Assembly: GCA_903772945.1 (NCBI GenBank)
Contig: CAICTM010001132.1
Coordinates: forward strand, 1-36,398
Direction: 5' to 3'
DNA: 36,398 nt
Source of the DNA: Seminavis robusta
Taxonomy: Eukaryota; Bacillariophyta; Bacillariophyceae; Naviculales; Naviculaceae
A model generated the notes under the pieces. It had not been told where the DNA came from. It did no database searches and worked only from the letters and a program-made list of their open reading frames with translations. This document shows, one piece after another, positions 21,688 to 31,686 of this stretch. The position numbers and the translations under genes were made by a program. The stretch's first letter is position 1. Every line of letters begins with the position of its first letter.

Positions 21688-22406
21688 CTGGAAGAGGATT
21701 TTAACTCTTCACAGGTGAGCTGTGAGCTACAGGTGATACTTTACGTCGAGAAGCTTCAGAGAGCTTTCTGGTGCCAACAGCGATCGCCCTCTATCCTACC
21801 GTACATGCTTTGGTTTTCTTTAGTGTGGACGCTGTTGCATCTTGCCTTCTTCGCTTAGCACACTTGTCTTCTTGGATTTAGGGCAGGAAGGTTCGGCCTG
21901 AGGCCACCACCTGGCACCTGGTTATTCCGCTGGATCCTGCTGGATCCTGGATCATACACACCAGCAGCAATCAGGAATCAAGAGCCAAAATCACGAGCCA
22001 GTGTCAGTGCTTTGAGTGCCACTGCTTCACTGCTTTACTCGGTTGACATTGGTGGTCCATTAAAACAGAGATTCGAACTGGTGTTACTACTACTACTAGC
22101 TCCTAGCTAGAACCAAAAGTGGTGTTCTCAGAAGCATAGCAGGGATCAGAGAAGGCTACTAGCACAGGATGAGTAACTGAGGACTGGTGGCAGAAACCTC
22201 TATGACTTGTAGTTACGGGGACTGTGTCAGGATCGGTGAAAACGAAGTCAAAGTGGTTGGAACTGAGACCATAGTCTATGCCACACTATGGCTGATGAAA
22301 ATGGAGGGATGCATGGACGACAACAATAAGCTCAGATATGGGCTACATACGCAGAGATCATACGGAACTGCCAGATGGAATTAATCATGTGGTAAAGAAT
22401 CGGCTG
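21688..22406. other. Intergenic region upstream of the LRR gene
   Basis: No gene seen. It includes a short TACTACTACTACTAG run and a CCTAGCTAGAAC motif near 22085-22108. It probably contains the promoter of the LRR gene, but I see no clear TATA-like element. Confidence 0.45.
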
Positions 22407-22800
22407 AAGCTGTTGTCCCAGCCCAGCCTAAAGCTGTGGTCCCAGCCTGAAGCTGTGGTCCCAGCCTAAAGCTGTTGTCCCAGCCCAGCCTGAAGCTGTG
22501 GTCCCAGCCTGAAGCTGTTGTCCCAGCCTGAAAGATGTTTGGTCCCAGCTGAAGCTGTGGTCCCACCCTGAAGCTGTGGTCCCACCCTGAAGCTGTTGTC
22601 CCAGCCTGAAGCTGTGGTCCCAGCCTGAAGCTGTTGTCCCAGCCTGAGCTGTTGTCCCAGCCTGAGCTGTTGTCCCAGCCTGAGCTGTTGTCCCAGCCTG
22701 AAGCTGTTGTCCCAGCCTGAAGCTGTTGTCCCAGCCTGAAGCTGTGGTCCCAGCCTGAAGTTGTGGTCCCAGCCTAAAGATTTGTTCCAGCCTGAAGCTT
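22407..22800. repeat. 19-bp minisatellite, about 20 units
   Basis: The unit is AAGCTGTKGTCCCAGCCTG, where K is T or G. Most units are 19 bp. Three consecutive ones (about 22645-22698) are 18 bp, having lost one A. Two are expanded to 24 bp by a CCCAG duplication, and one divergent unit is 21 bp. The last two units degenerate. On the minus strand the unit contains no stop in any frame, so long frames of GWDHSFRLGQQLQAGTTAS type appear in all three. I regard these as by-products, not as genes. Confidence 0.95.
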
Positions 22801-24339
22801 TTGCAGGCAATTTTCGTTGACGATTTTTGTACTGTACGAATTATTAGCTTCAGAGATCCTGCATTCAAGGAATGCGATATTTATTATCTTACTAGTCTAG
22901 TTACATCTATCGTACGAAAGAGGGCAAATCGTTCACTCCAGGACTTGTCCTTCGCTCGAGGACTTGTCGACATGGCCAAATCCACCAAGTCGATGACATG
23001 TGCATACAGGAAAATGGGCACCGACACAGGAATCACCAACCAAACACTAGCTAGGAAATCACACCGGATGGGTGAATCCAGTAGAAGTATCCACTCTCTT
23101 AGCCTCTCCTCTTCTTGTTATCCGTAGCACTCGATGGTTCGTTCAATGGTATTTCCTGGGCCATCAGCATTGCGAGAACAGAAAGTAAGAGACTTACTCT
23201 TACTTTTCAAAAATTTTCGAACTGACTGCCATTCCATGGTCCATAGAATTCAATGAGGGATGGTTTTCCTTTCTGCACCGGAGAGGGTCGGATTGGTGGT
23301 GTCGTGTGGTGTGGTGAAATAAATCTCGTCTTTTAATGTGGAATGTGCAGTCACTGGAGCAACGGTACTGTACATCTTTTGTGAGTGCTTCTCCAGTGTT
23401 CTTTATGAGGATAGCATTGAAGGCTTTGTCCATTTCAAACCATATCAACAAGTGATGGTTTGATGTGAGAGAAAGGTTTTACAACAATTAATCCTTACTA
23501 ATTACTAGTGCATGCTTTAACCCACCAAAAGCACTTCAATAAGGCCTCTTAATTGCAGAATCAGCTTTTGTACTCTTTGACCCTATTCAAAAGAGCAAAA
23601 GTAAATTGCACGAGCCACCCCCAGACCCCCTTCTATGTTTAAATCGTGAGGTGACCTCACGAATTCTTGGAATCTTGGCTTCTTGGCCTTTGGGCCATTG
23701 GCTGCAAGCAAATTTGGGAATGCTCTGTTAAATCCTTTGTTGATGTATCTTGGAAGTAATTATGAGGAGTAAGCGATATGTCGCCGAAATTTGTTTAAAT
23801 CCTTGATTTGATACTTGCATAAACTACGTTAATGCTCTTCACTTCAGGTGGGTTATGAGATTTAGGTGCTAGCCAGACAGTTCAAACGTGAATGGTTGGG
23901 CCGGCGCTTGGTGTTCTGGTGTCAATCCGTCTGTTCTGGGGGATCAAAGTAGGGTTAAGGCTCAGTGAAACAAATCGTGGTGGTGCCATGCTATCGCTAC
24001 ATGTGCAACCACAATGTCAACCGGGAAAGCCCGCCCAATGTATCTGCCGCTGGGATCGGTGTCACTCAGAATCTATCGTCCAAAGGGTGCCCGCCCCTAC
24101 AATCAGAACCCGCCAAGAGGCACATCATTAGCCACCGGGCCACGCACAAGCCATTGAATTACAGCAGCTGAGAAAGCCCAGACACTGCAGAACCTACATG
24201 GATTGCTTTGAACAAGAAGTCAATGAAGGCTGAAACTCACTTCCGAGTCGGCATACAAGTCGTCAAACAGGATATGAAATCTATGGCATTGCTTGGTCTG
24301 GAGCCCCAGGACATGAAGTCCACTCGCTTAGAAGATCTA

Positions 24340-24369
24340 CTAGCTAGCTACCGGTACTGGTACCGGTAG
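24340..24369. repeat. TAGCTAGC and CCGGTACTGGTACCGG palindrome cluster
   Basis: The sequence CTAGCTAGCTACCGGTACTGGTACCGGTAG combines the two self-complementary motifs found across the intergenic DNA of the right two thirds of the window. It lies about 590 bp upstream of the methyltransferase start. Confidence 0.75.
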
Positions 24370-24434
24370 GCATGTACAGATCTCTTTGCCTCTCGTCTCC
24401 CATGCTGGACGGGTCGCCACAGACAGAGGCATTA

Positions 24435-24445
24435 GGGGGGGGGGG
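24435..24445 (+). repeat. G11 homopolymer
   Basis: Eleven consecutive G. It may form part of a G-rich structure, but no other G runs of similar length are near it. Its length may be uncertain in the assembly. Confidence 0.8.
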
Positions 24446-24957
24446 CACCTGCGCAAGCTGCCAAGAGCACCAGAGCACCAGGAAGACAGGTTTGGAAGGG
24501 AAGTTGCGGTAAAGCTAGGGTTAAAGTCAAGCTTTACTCTGCATTTTTGTAATCAAACTATGATTTACCGGACCTACCTACACTTCAAAGTTGTCTTCCA
24601 GGGAGCCGTAATGTTCATTCAGAGACCTAAGAGCACCGTGTTCGTGTACAGTTTGGACGATACTGACGTTGAAACTTGCGGCAGAAAGATTTAAGGGGAG
24701 TCAGGATGCTACAGTTCTTGGTAAGTTTCACAAACAACAAGCTTGCGGGTCACGACAGCATTCCCATGAAGGCATTGAAGAGAGAAGCACAAAGAGCAGA
24801 TCATCAACGGAGAACGGAGATCTCAATTGTGGAAACAGACTGTTGAAGATTGAGTCTTTTGATGAACCAACCACTTTTAAAAACTTTGAGTGATTTGTAC
24901 TGTACACCATCAACAGTCACATCCATAGTATACTAGTACGAGAGTATCACATCCACC

Positions 24958-26655
24958 ATGGGCAGACTATCCTGGATCAAGAAGATTCGGCTCAAGAGCT
25001 TTCCTTCGTCCAAACGGATCAGCAAGATCTTTGTAGAACAAGGCGCCATGGCCAGTTCGGTTTCCTTCGAGTCGGAAGGTGAAGAAGAAGAAGAAGAAGA
25101 GCCCAAGAAGGAGCATATCCCGGATCCTCACCCTATTCTCGCCTTGGGTCACATGTATTCTCCTTCTCGCATCTTGTTGGTGGCCGTCGAACTGGAACTG
25201 TTCACCATCCTCGCGGCTCAAGGGGAAATGACCCGATTGGAAATTCAAGACGCCTTGGGCTTGCATCCGGGCGCCACCGCGGATTTTATCGATGCTCTGG
25301 TGGCCCTTGGAATGCTGCAGAAATACAAGGACGGACAACAACAACAAGTCGTCAAGTATCAAAACACGCCGGAAACGGGCTTGTTCCTAGACAAGGCCAG
25401 AAAGCAGACGTATGTGGGAGAAGCCTTGGAAGAGTGCAGCCGCAAACATTACCTAGCATGGGATGATCATGGGAATTTTCTCAAGGACAAATCACGCGAA
25501 GTGGAGGCTGTCAGAGATGTCATCAAGGCGTGCAGCACAGACGCCATGCGAAAGCTTGTAAAGGCACTCCAATTCGATTCCTCATCATTCCAGCCCGAAG
25601 AAAAGCATCTCAGGGCGGACGCCATTTTCGAGCTGGGCTTTGGATTTTGGAAATCCAGACTCTTGCTCACTGCCGTTGAATGGCGCTTGTTCAGTCATAT
25701 CGCTTCGTCCAAAAATGAAGCTCTGTCCGTCGAACATGTACAAAGCTTGTATGGGATAAGACAGGAAGTTGCCAAAGAGTTCTTGGATTCCCTGGTGGAA
25801 GTAAAAATGCTCGAGAAACGACGCACCAAAGATGGCCTTGTCACGCATTATGCCAACACCATCGACGGGGCCTTGTTTCTAGACTTTTTGAAACCCACCT
25901 ATCTGGGGGCAAGAATGGAGTACTGCAGCGAAGAGCTCTATCGGTATTGGGGGAAACTGCCGGAAGCTCTCAAAACGGGAAAACAACAAACAGATCTACC
26001 CCACAAGGGAGCCGAGGATCGATACCAAGTCTTGTATCAAGACGAGGAGAGAACTTCCACTTATGTTTATACCATGGCGTACGGAATAGGACATGGCATG
26101 TACTCCAGTGCCGTGCGCATTCTAGACTTTTCACGATTTCAAACGGTGGTGGATATCGGTGGTTCTTCCGGACAATTCGCCTGCTATATCGCCCAGAAGA
26201 ATCCACACATCCAGTGTACATCCACGGACCTCCCACAAGTGAAACCGATTGCCGACCGCATGATCCCTGACTGGGAATGCGAAGATCAAGTGACAGCGAT
26301 TGCGTCGGATTGTTTCAAAGATCCCTTCCCAAAAGCCGATTGCGTGTTGCTGGGCATGATACTCTCCGACTGGAATTTAGAGAGAAAGAAACTTTTGATT
26401 CAAAAGGCATATGAAGCCCTGCCAGCCAAAGGAGGAGCTCTGTATGCGATTGACATCTTTGTGGATGAAGAACGCCGTGAAAACTTTTTTGCCTTGGTTG
26501 GATGTCTGCAAAGATTTATCGATATGGGTGCTGACGCTGGAATCTCGTTCACTTTTTCCGACTATAAGGGCTGGTGCTTGGAGGCCGGCTTTGTTCGCGT
26601 CGAGTGCGTTCACATTTTGGGCCCTGTGTCTGCTGGAATTGCTTATAAAGAATAG
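24958..26655 (+). CDS. Class I SAM O-methyltransferase-like protein with duplicated N-terminal module
   Basis: A single exon of 565 residues, starting in an ideal TCCACCATGG context. After a basic N-terminus and a Glu run (42-48) come two copies of the winged-helix dimerisation module that precedes plant-type O-methyltransferase domains. Copy 1 spans about 55-170 (SRILLVAVELELFTILA, FIDALVALGMLQKY, NTPETGLFLDK). Copy 2 spans about 218-332 (SRLLLTAVEWRLFSHIA, FLDSLVEVKMLEKR, NTIDGALFLDF). The Methyltransf_2 domain follows, with SAM motif I VVDIGGSSGQF (397-407) and the ribose-binding Asp in STDLPQV (about 424). Family members such as caffeate and acetylserotonin methyltransferases use a His in an HDW motif; here it reads ILSDWN (Ser at 470). 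SAM binding looks possible. Catalysis by the usual base is doubtful. The substrate is unknown. Confidence 0.88.
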   Translation: MGRLSWIKKIRLKSFPSSKRISKIFVEQGAMASSVSFESEGEEEEEEEPKKEHIPDPHPILALGHMYSPSRILLVAVELELFTILAAQGEMTRLEIQDALGLHPGATADFIDALVALGMLQKYKDGQQQQVVKYQNTPETGLFLDKARKQTYVGEALEECSRKHYLAWDDHGNFLKDKSREVEAVRDVIKACSTDAMRKLVKALQFDSSSFQPEEKHLRADAIFELGFGFWKSRLLLTAVEWRLFSHIASSKNEALSVEHVQSLYGIRQEVAKEFLDSLVEVKMLEKRRTKDGLVTHYANTIDGALFLDFLKPTYLGARMEYCSEELYRYWGKLPEALKTGKQQTDLPHKGAEDRYQVLYQDEERTSTYVYTMAYGIGHGMYSSAVRILDFSRFQTVVDIGGSSGQFACYIAQKNPHIQCTSTDLPQVKPIADRMIPDWECEDQVTAIASDCFKDPFPKADCVLLGMILSDWNLERKKLLIQKAYEALPAKGGALYAIDIFVDEERRENFFALVGCLQRFIDMGADAGISFTFSDYKGWCLEAGFVRVECVHILGPVSAGIAYKE

Positions 26656-27300
26656 TCGGGGTTGGAGAAATCGACAACCTTTCATCCAGCAGCGGGCCCT
26701 CTGAGGAGGCTCGGTTCGGTTTCTGTTCCCCAAATCGGGACACGCGCGACAACAAATTTGCTGTACTTGCAAAACGCAAAGATTTTCCAAACGATGGTGC
26801 TTGGCAAAAGCCTACGCTCGATTTTCCAGCAGAAAATGAAATTCTGCCAAACGACAACTTGAATTGCAAGGTTGGACTCGCCCATTTCGCGGTTGGGCCG
26901 ACAGCTGTGAACAAAACACAAGAATCAAGAAGTAGACTACAGAAAATGATGTGATTACGCTTGCTACACTACCCAGCTACTTCCTCGACCCTTGCCTTAC
27001 TGGCAGATGCACCCAGGTGTTTGAGACCACGCATCGTGGGCTGTTCCCACCAAAAATACAATTTGCAGCCTCAAACAAATCAGTGAAGACGGCTTGGTTT
27101 GGATTATTCAACCCCGTCTTTGTGCGTCACCTGGCTCAAGCGAGTAGCTGACGATTTCAGAGAAGTTTAGGTTGAGGGTCAGGTTGTGAGTTGTACCGAT
27201 CTAGTACAATGCGCCACTCAAGATTTGGCAGTGTCCTTACCGACTTGACAGCTGTGGCCCTCTGAATCAAAACGGCCGACGCAGTTGATGCAATGTGGCT
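26656..27300. other. Intergenic region, nothing recognised
   Basis: It lies between the convergent methyltransferase and Cys-rich protein genes. Open frames are short and overlapping, with no motif. It presumably holds both 3' UTRs and polyadenylation sites. Confidence 0.45.
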
Positions 27301-28980
27301 CTAGCAAATGCCGCTGGAAAAAAAGGCCCAGCGGTAGTCTGTAAATGCCCTAGCAGGAGGGATTGTGACAGGGTCATTGTTGCGGTTGGCGGGTACTTGG
27401 ACTTGTTCAAAACAAGTCAAGCGACCATCCGAGGCACGAATGGTGTACTCGTTTTGCTGTCCACATTCAAAGAATAGATCGCTTGCAAAGTATTCTTGGC
27501 TCCCAGGCACGCCACACAAAACACCCAAGTCAATGAAACGAGTGGCTTGTAAAGGGGAACTGGAAGTGCAGGCTACTTCGGTTGTAGAGTACTCAACCTG
27601 TGTTGCTGGCACTACATCTGTGGAGGTGCATTCCTAGTTGATGGGGCAACATCAATGAGCAAAACCTTGCTTCGGGTTTCAGCACACCTGCAAGCGTCAA
27701 CTTACATATTCAGCAAAACCCACTGATCCACCAACAGTCCCGTTTGTTTCAGTGCACACTACCTCGCTGGAGCTCACCGTTTCACAGAGAACACCGGTAG
27801 CAGTAGCAATGATGCCAATGGCGCCATCGATGCAAGTGATACGAACTCCCGTGTTCTCTGCCTCACAAGAATCTTCATCAAACCAAAATTCCGCACCAAC
27901 TTGAAATTGTGATGAGTACTGGCCTGGCTCTGGCATCAAGACGTCATCGACAGTTACAATGGGGAGAGGCACACTGTGACCGGCTGGATCAGTTTGGATA
28001 CACTGTTGGAATTGATGGTGATCAGCCTCGACAAAGACATCCTTGTACTCCACCTGGCACGCTTCATCACCGCACCAATCCCCTGCGACACAAGTATAGT
28101 TGCCGTCAACATTCAAAGGGATGGCATCAAGGGGGCCGCATTCCGAGAAAGCATGGGAGTTCACGTATTCTCGCTCGTCACCTTCCTCAGTAGGACACTC
28201 AACATTGAGCTCTCCCAGCAGCAAGTTCTTGCCACTGCCGTCCCCGTCAGCCACACAGCTCCCAGTTGCACCTGTTGTATCACTGCCTGCAATCATGTAG
28301 AGGGCATCAACTGAGTTTTCATCAGCCCCAGCGCATCGGAAGTGGATCTCTGCATAGTTCTCATTTGTCTGCCATACGTTGAAGATGTGAACTGCATCCC
28401 TGTCAATATAGAGATCATCACAGTCAGTGCTTGTGCAATTCAGAGAACACACAGTGTATTGACCACCTGAACCGTAGTCAAATGATGGAGCGCAACCTAT
28501 TTCTGCTGAAGTTTTGCCAACGTCAACCTCCAAGCTGCCCTTGTCACAGACAGCCAAAATTGTTTCGGTGGTAGGGCTCTCGCAGCCACCATCCACAATC
28601 CGCTTGAACCGGGCACGGTAGTCGACGAAGAACGTAACAGGCTGTCCAGTGGGGGCCGCAGGAGCCATGTTGGGAACGGGTGTTGGTGAAGTGGCGAGAA
28701 CAACAGATGGCGCGGGAGTGGGACTTTCGGTACCTGTGTCTTCTTCGGTGCCGCAACCGGTTACTTTGCGAACAAGTCCAACCAGTCGCGAGCCACCGTT
28801 CCATAGGCTAGAAAAGACTCCTAGGTTACGTCCATTGGTCGTCGTCGTCTCTACTGCTCTTTCTTCCTCCCAGTGATGCCCTCGTGGCTGCTTTCGAAAG
28901 CTCGAGGAAGCAGCGCTTCGTTCGGCTGCAAACAGGACCAGGAAAACCAGAAACTTCGCGAAGTAAAGGCTCTTGCTCAT
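27301..28980 (-). CDS. Secreted cysteine-rich protein of unknown function
   Basis: Two exons, 28980-27706 and 27633-27301, with a 72-bp phase-0 intron (GTAAGT...CTAG), giving 535 residues. The first exon alone would stop three codons into the intron, and the join GFAEY/ECTSTD continues the same Cys- and Thr-rich style. Residues 1-24 look like a signal peptide (LYFAKFLVFLVLFAA). A basic stretch follows, then a Pro/Thr/Ser linker (about 85-115, SPTPAPS...SPTPVPN) of the kind seen in cell-wall proteins. The rest, about 115-535, is acidic and dotted with cysteines, often about 10-25 apart, and carries several N-glycosylation sequons (NCT, NYT, NGT). I recognise no domain. An extracellular or frustule-associated location is inferred from the leader and composition only. 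Confidence 0.75.
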
Positions 28981-29548
28981 GATGCAAAGTGACGATTAAG
29001 AATATTTTGCGTTGGCTGCTGGTTGCTGTCGACTCGAGTAGCTAGTACCGGCATCGCTCTAAAATGGATAATTTGTGAGCAATCTCGAATGCACACAACG
29101 GTTCAGTTGCCCGATGCCCAACGGATTCAACGTCAAGAATCTAGAGGCCACCGGTTCAGCTGATTTCTCGTCATTGTTTCTGTGCCAAGTTGGGGAAATG
29201 GATTCAGTTTTATTAGTTATAGCAGCAGGGCATTGCACTCTTTGCGAGCACCCAACGTTGACGTTCATTCGGGGGTAGTAGGTTGGAGAGTGCAGAACTT
29301 CGTCTACTCAGAGTACGCCAGTTAGGGCAACTTCGAGGAGAAGTCCCTCGTGGCCAACCCTTCCGCGCACCCTTCAGTACGTGTACAGTCCAACCGGAAC
29401 GGCTGGCTGGAATTTCTGAGAATCTCAAGCGTATCTAAAGCATTACCACAGAACGAAAAAATCTCGGAACAGCTTTTAGCTTATTGGCTCTATGAAAACC
29501 TAAAAGAGTTGCCTAGCCTATCCAGTGACATCCGTCTCGCTAGGCTAG
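28981..29548. other. Intergenic region upstream of the Cys-rich protein gene
   Basis: Probable promoter region. A GAGTAGCTAGTACCGG motif lies at about 29036-29051, about 55-70 bp upstream of the ATG. No gene seen. Confidence 0.45.
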
Positions 29549-30145
29549 CTAGCGTAAAGCAAAGTGATCCCGACATTGTTTCAGGGTTTGCAAGAGTGTG
29601 TTGGTGGGATCGGTTGCTACAGTCTCCGCGTGACACATTCCATCCGTAACATGCGAGAGCAGACACTCAAAGCCAAAACCATCCTCGAGTGCAGCTGACG
29701 AACCTGCACTGTCACTGACGACAGAGATGAGCAAGGCTCGTTTTGGTTTGCCACCATTGGCTGGACTGATCCGACTTCCCGCCAACCTCAAAACCTCGAC
29801 CCCAACGGCATCCGCATAGTTTTCCTCCACATAGATATCACATCCGTGTTCTTCCTCTGGTACGATTTCGTTCTTTTCCTCTTCTTCTTCTTCGTCGTCA
29901 CTTATTAGGACCTCTCCCACCAACACCAAGTCATCGTCCAACGGGATGGTATAGTTGGCATCATCATCATAGTCACGATCTCCTTCCAGCTGTTTTGAAG
30001 AGTTTTCTTCCTCGTCCACATCCCCAATGTGAATGAGCACACTCCAGTCTCCACTCGTTTGACGATCTTTGATTTTCTGCTGCTGCCGACAATAAAACTG
30101 ACGGGTCTCCATGGTGTCTTGTCGTGGTTGTTGGCCCAGCGTCAT
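29549..30145 (-). CDS. Acidic protein of unknown function, 198 residues
   Basis: A single open frame beginning at an ATG in the context AGCCATGACG. An alternative start is the Met at residue 12 (30112). There is a Gln-rich beginning, then a strongly acidic middle (residues about 45-105) with Asp and Glu runs such as SDDEEEEEEKNE. A less charged C-terminal half follows with the pattern VEVLRLAGSRISPANGGKPK, then ALLISVVSDSAGSSAALEDG. No signal peptide, membrane segment or known domain is seen. The TAG stop lies inside a GCTAGCTAGC motif. That the frame stays open through a non-repetitive C-terminus argues for a real gene, but there is no homology to confirm it. Confidence 0.5.
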   Translation of the reverse strand: MTLGQQPRQDTMETRQFYCRQQQKIKDRQTSGDWSVLIHIGDVDEEENSSKQLEGDRDYDDDANYTIPLDDDLVLVGEVLISDDEEEEEEKNEIVPEEEHGCDIYVEENYADAVGVEVLRLAGSRISPANGGKPKRALLISVVSDSAGSSAALEDGFGFECLLSHVTDGMCHAETVATDPTNTLLQTLKQCRDHFALR

Positions 30146-30573
30146 GGCTGGATAAGAGTGGCGTCGAGTTGAAACTTCTGGTGAGTTTCAATCAAAGCAT
30201 ACTCTAGAGATAGTATATGCTGGTTGGAAGATTATAGCTGTAGAGAATGGAACGCCTTTCGAAGGTTGTGATAGACCGAAAGATGATAGATGATGCTTGC
30301 TGCGAGAGATCCAGCGTCAAGGTTTTCTTGTGAACCAGGCTTGCGATCGATCGATTTGTCTCGTGTCAACCGAAACGATCTCAACCGCTGTATTATTTTT
30401 GGCTACATGTTGTCATTGGTTTTTTGTCATTTCATGGCGCCACTCCCTTTTCGACTTATAAGAAGACTGATCGGATAATTCACTAGATTGCATGGTAGCT
30501 AAATAGAATTTGACACCGTGCCGCCATCGCATAGCTAGCTAGCTTGTAGTGCGGATCCCATCGCATCGTTTGG
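30146..30573. other. Intergenic region
   Basis: No gene seen. It contains a TAGCTAGCTAGCT run at 30532-30544, about 30 bp downstream of the stop of the next minus-strand gene. Confidence 0.5.
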
Positions 30574-31686
30574 TTAGTTGTCCCCCATGACAACATCCGC
30601 TGTCGCCTTGTCTGTAGTTGTTGTTGCTGTTGGTGATGTACTGGCAAACAACGTGGTGGTATTGGAAATAGTGGGTGTGGAAGGACCACCGTTGGAAGCA
30701 GCCGACGACATGGGCGATGTATTTTCGTCCATGCCGTGTTGTTGTTTCATAATCATGGCCCGCATGACCTCTTGTTTGGCATTTTGACATTGCAATTTGC
30801 GTATTTGTTTGGACAATCGGAAATGGCTGTAATCGTATTCTTCCTGCGGATTGTACAATGCGGATTTGTGATGCTCGGGTGTGTAAATATTATTGCGTCG
30901 TTGCAGAGCTCTCGTCATGTGCGTATTATTAATGCTGCACCAGTGATCCAATCGAGCCGTCAATTGTTCGACGTCGGAAGAGAGTTGTTGGGGTGCTCTA
31001 TTTTTGCGGCGACTGCTGGTGGTGCTGGTGGTACCTGTATTAGTGCTGGTGGGTGTATGATGTTGTTGTTGTGAATTATTGGCGTATCCCAAAGGCTGTT
31101 CTACATGTAGGACAGGCTGTGGTTGTGTCGAAGAGCCGGACGACGAGCCATCCAACGTCTCTCGTGGTTCCGTGGATCGTTCCGTAATGGTACTACTGAA
31201 ACTGGACATGGAGCGCCATCGTTCCATACTGTGATGATTGCTGGTCCACATACATGTGTTGTCAGTATTATTGTGGCCAAAGAGTGCTTGTTGTTGGGGT
31301 GGATCAGCTGCCGTGGTACTACTATTGGGAGTCGGTGCCAGTGGCCTCAGTGACCAACCACAGGAGGAATCATCATCATCATCATGTTGTTGTTGTTGAC
31401 TACTACTGCTTTCCATCTTATTCGATGATTGTGGGAATTCGTGTTCAAACACAAAAAAAGGTCGGTCGTCTCGAATGTCCAACGAGGTAGACATGCGAGG
31501 ACGCTTCTTGGGAATGTGACCATCCAACAGGGTCGTCGCGATTCGACTGTGACCAAGACGCACATCATAGTCGTCGTCTTCTTCGATCGTCTCTTCTTGC
31601 TCTTTGCCACTAATAGCTACTGCCACTGCAGGACTGTGATGAGCAGGAGGATGCTGTTGCTCCAACGGCAAGTCAGGGCGAATCAT
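30574..31686 (-). CDS. Low-complexity Gln/Ser/Thr/His-rich protein of unknown function
   Basis: A single exon of 370 residues from the first ATG at 31686. The frame extends eight codons further upstream without an ATG. Most of the chain is disordered-looking, with Gln runs, Asp runs (HDDDDDSS) and Ser/Thr-rich stretches. A KKRPRM patch near residue 60 could be a nuclear localisation signal. One ordered-looking block of about 85 residues near the C-terminus (SDVEQLTARLDHWCSINNTH, then RRNNIYTPEHHKSALYNPQE, then DYSHFRLSKQIRKLQCQNAK) is probably helical and may be the conserved core. This layout suggests a regulatory or nuclear protein, but I cannot assign a family. A GCTAGCTAG motif sits 4 bp before the ATG. 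Confidence 0.62.
   Translation of the reverse strand: MIRPDLPLEQQHPPAHHSPAVAVAISGKEQEETIEEDDDYDVRLGHSRIATTLLDGHIPKKRPRMSTSLDIRDDRPFFVFEHEFPQSSNKMESSSSQQQQHDDDDDSSCGWSLRPLAPTPNSSTTAADPPQQQALFGHNNTDNTCMWTSNHHSMERWRSMSSFSSTITERSTEPRETLDGSSSGSSTQPQPVLHVEQPLGYANNSQQQHHTPTSTNTGTTSTTSSRRKNRAPQQLSSDVEQLTARLDHWCSINNTHMTRALQRRNNIYTPEHHKSALYNPQEEYDYSHFRLSKQIRKLQCQNAKQEVMRAMIMKQQHGMDENTSPMSSAASNGGPSTPTISNTTTLFASTSPTATTTTDKATADVVMGDN

Larger units (their letters stand above)
22801..24957. other. Long intergenic region, no convincing gene
   Basis: Short frames only. From 23965 to 24369 one plus frame is open apart from a single TGA at 24169-24171, and could be a coding remnant, but I recognise nothing in it. 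Other contents are a TAGCTAGC plus GTACCGGTAC cluster at 24340-24369 and an 11-base G run at 24435-24445. The segment just before 24958 should contain the promoter and 5' UTR of the methyltransferase gene. Confidence 0.45.

Noticed and set aside
22428..22868. 146-codon minus-strand ORF across the minisatellite
   Set aside because: The 19-bp unit has no stops in any minus frame, so several long overlapping ORFs arise automatically. There is no unique sequence of coding character around them.
23965..24369. Plus-strand frame open for about 130 codons apart from one TGA
   Set aside because: No motif or similarity recognised, no plausible start context, and the end runs into the palindrome cluster. 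It may be a remnant but cannot be supported.
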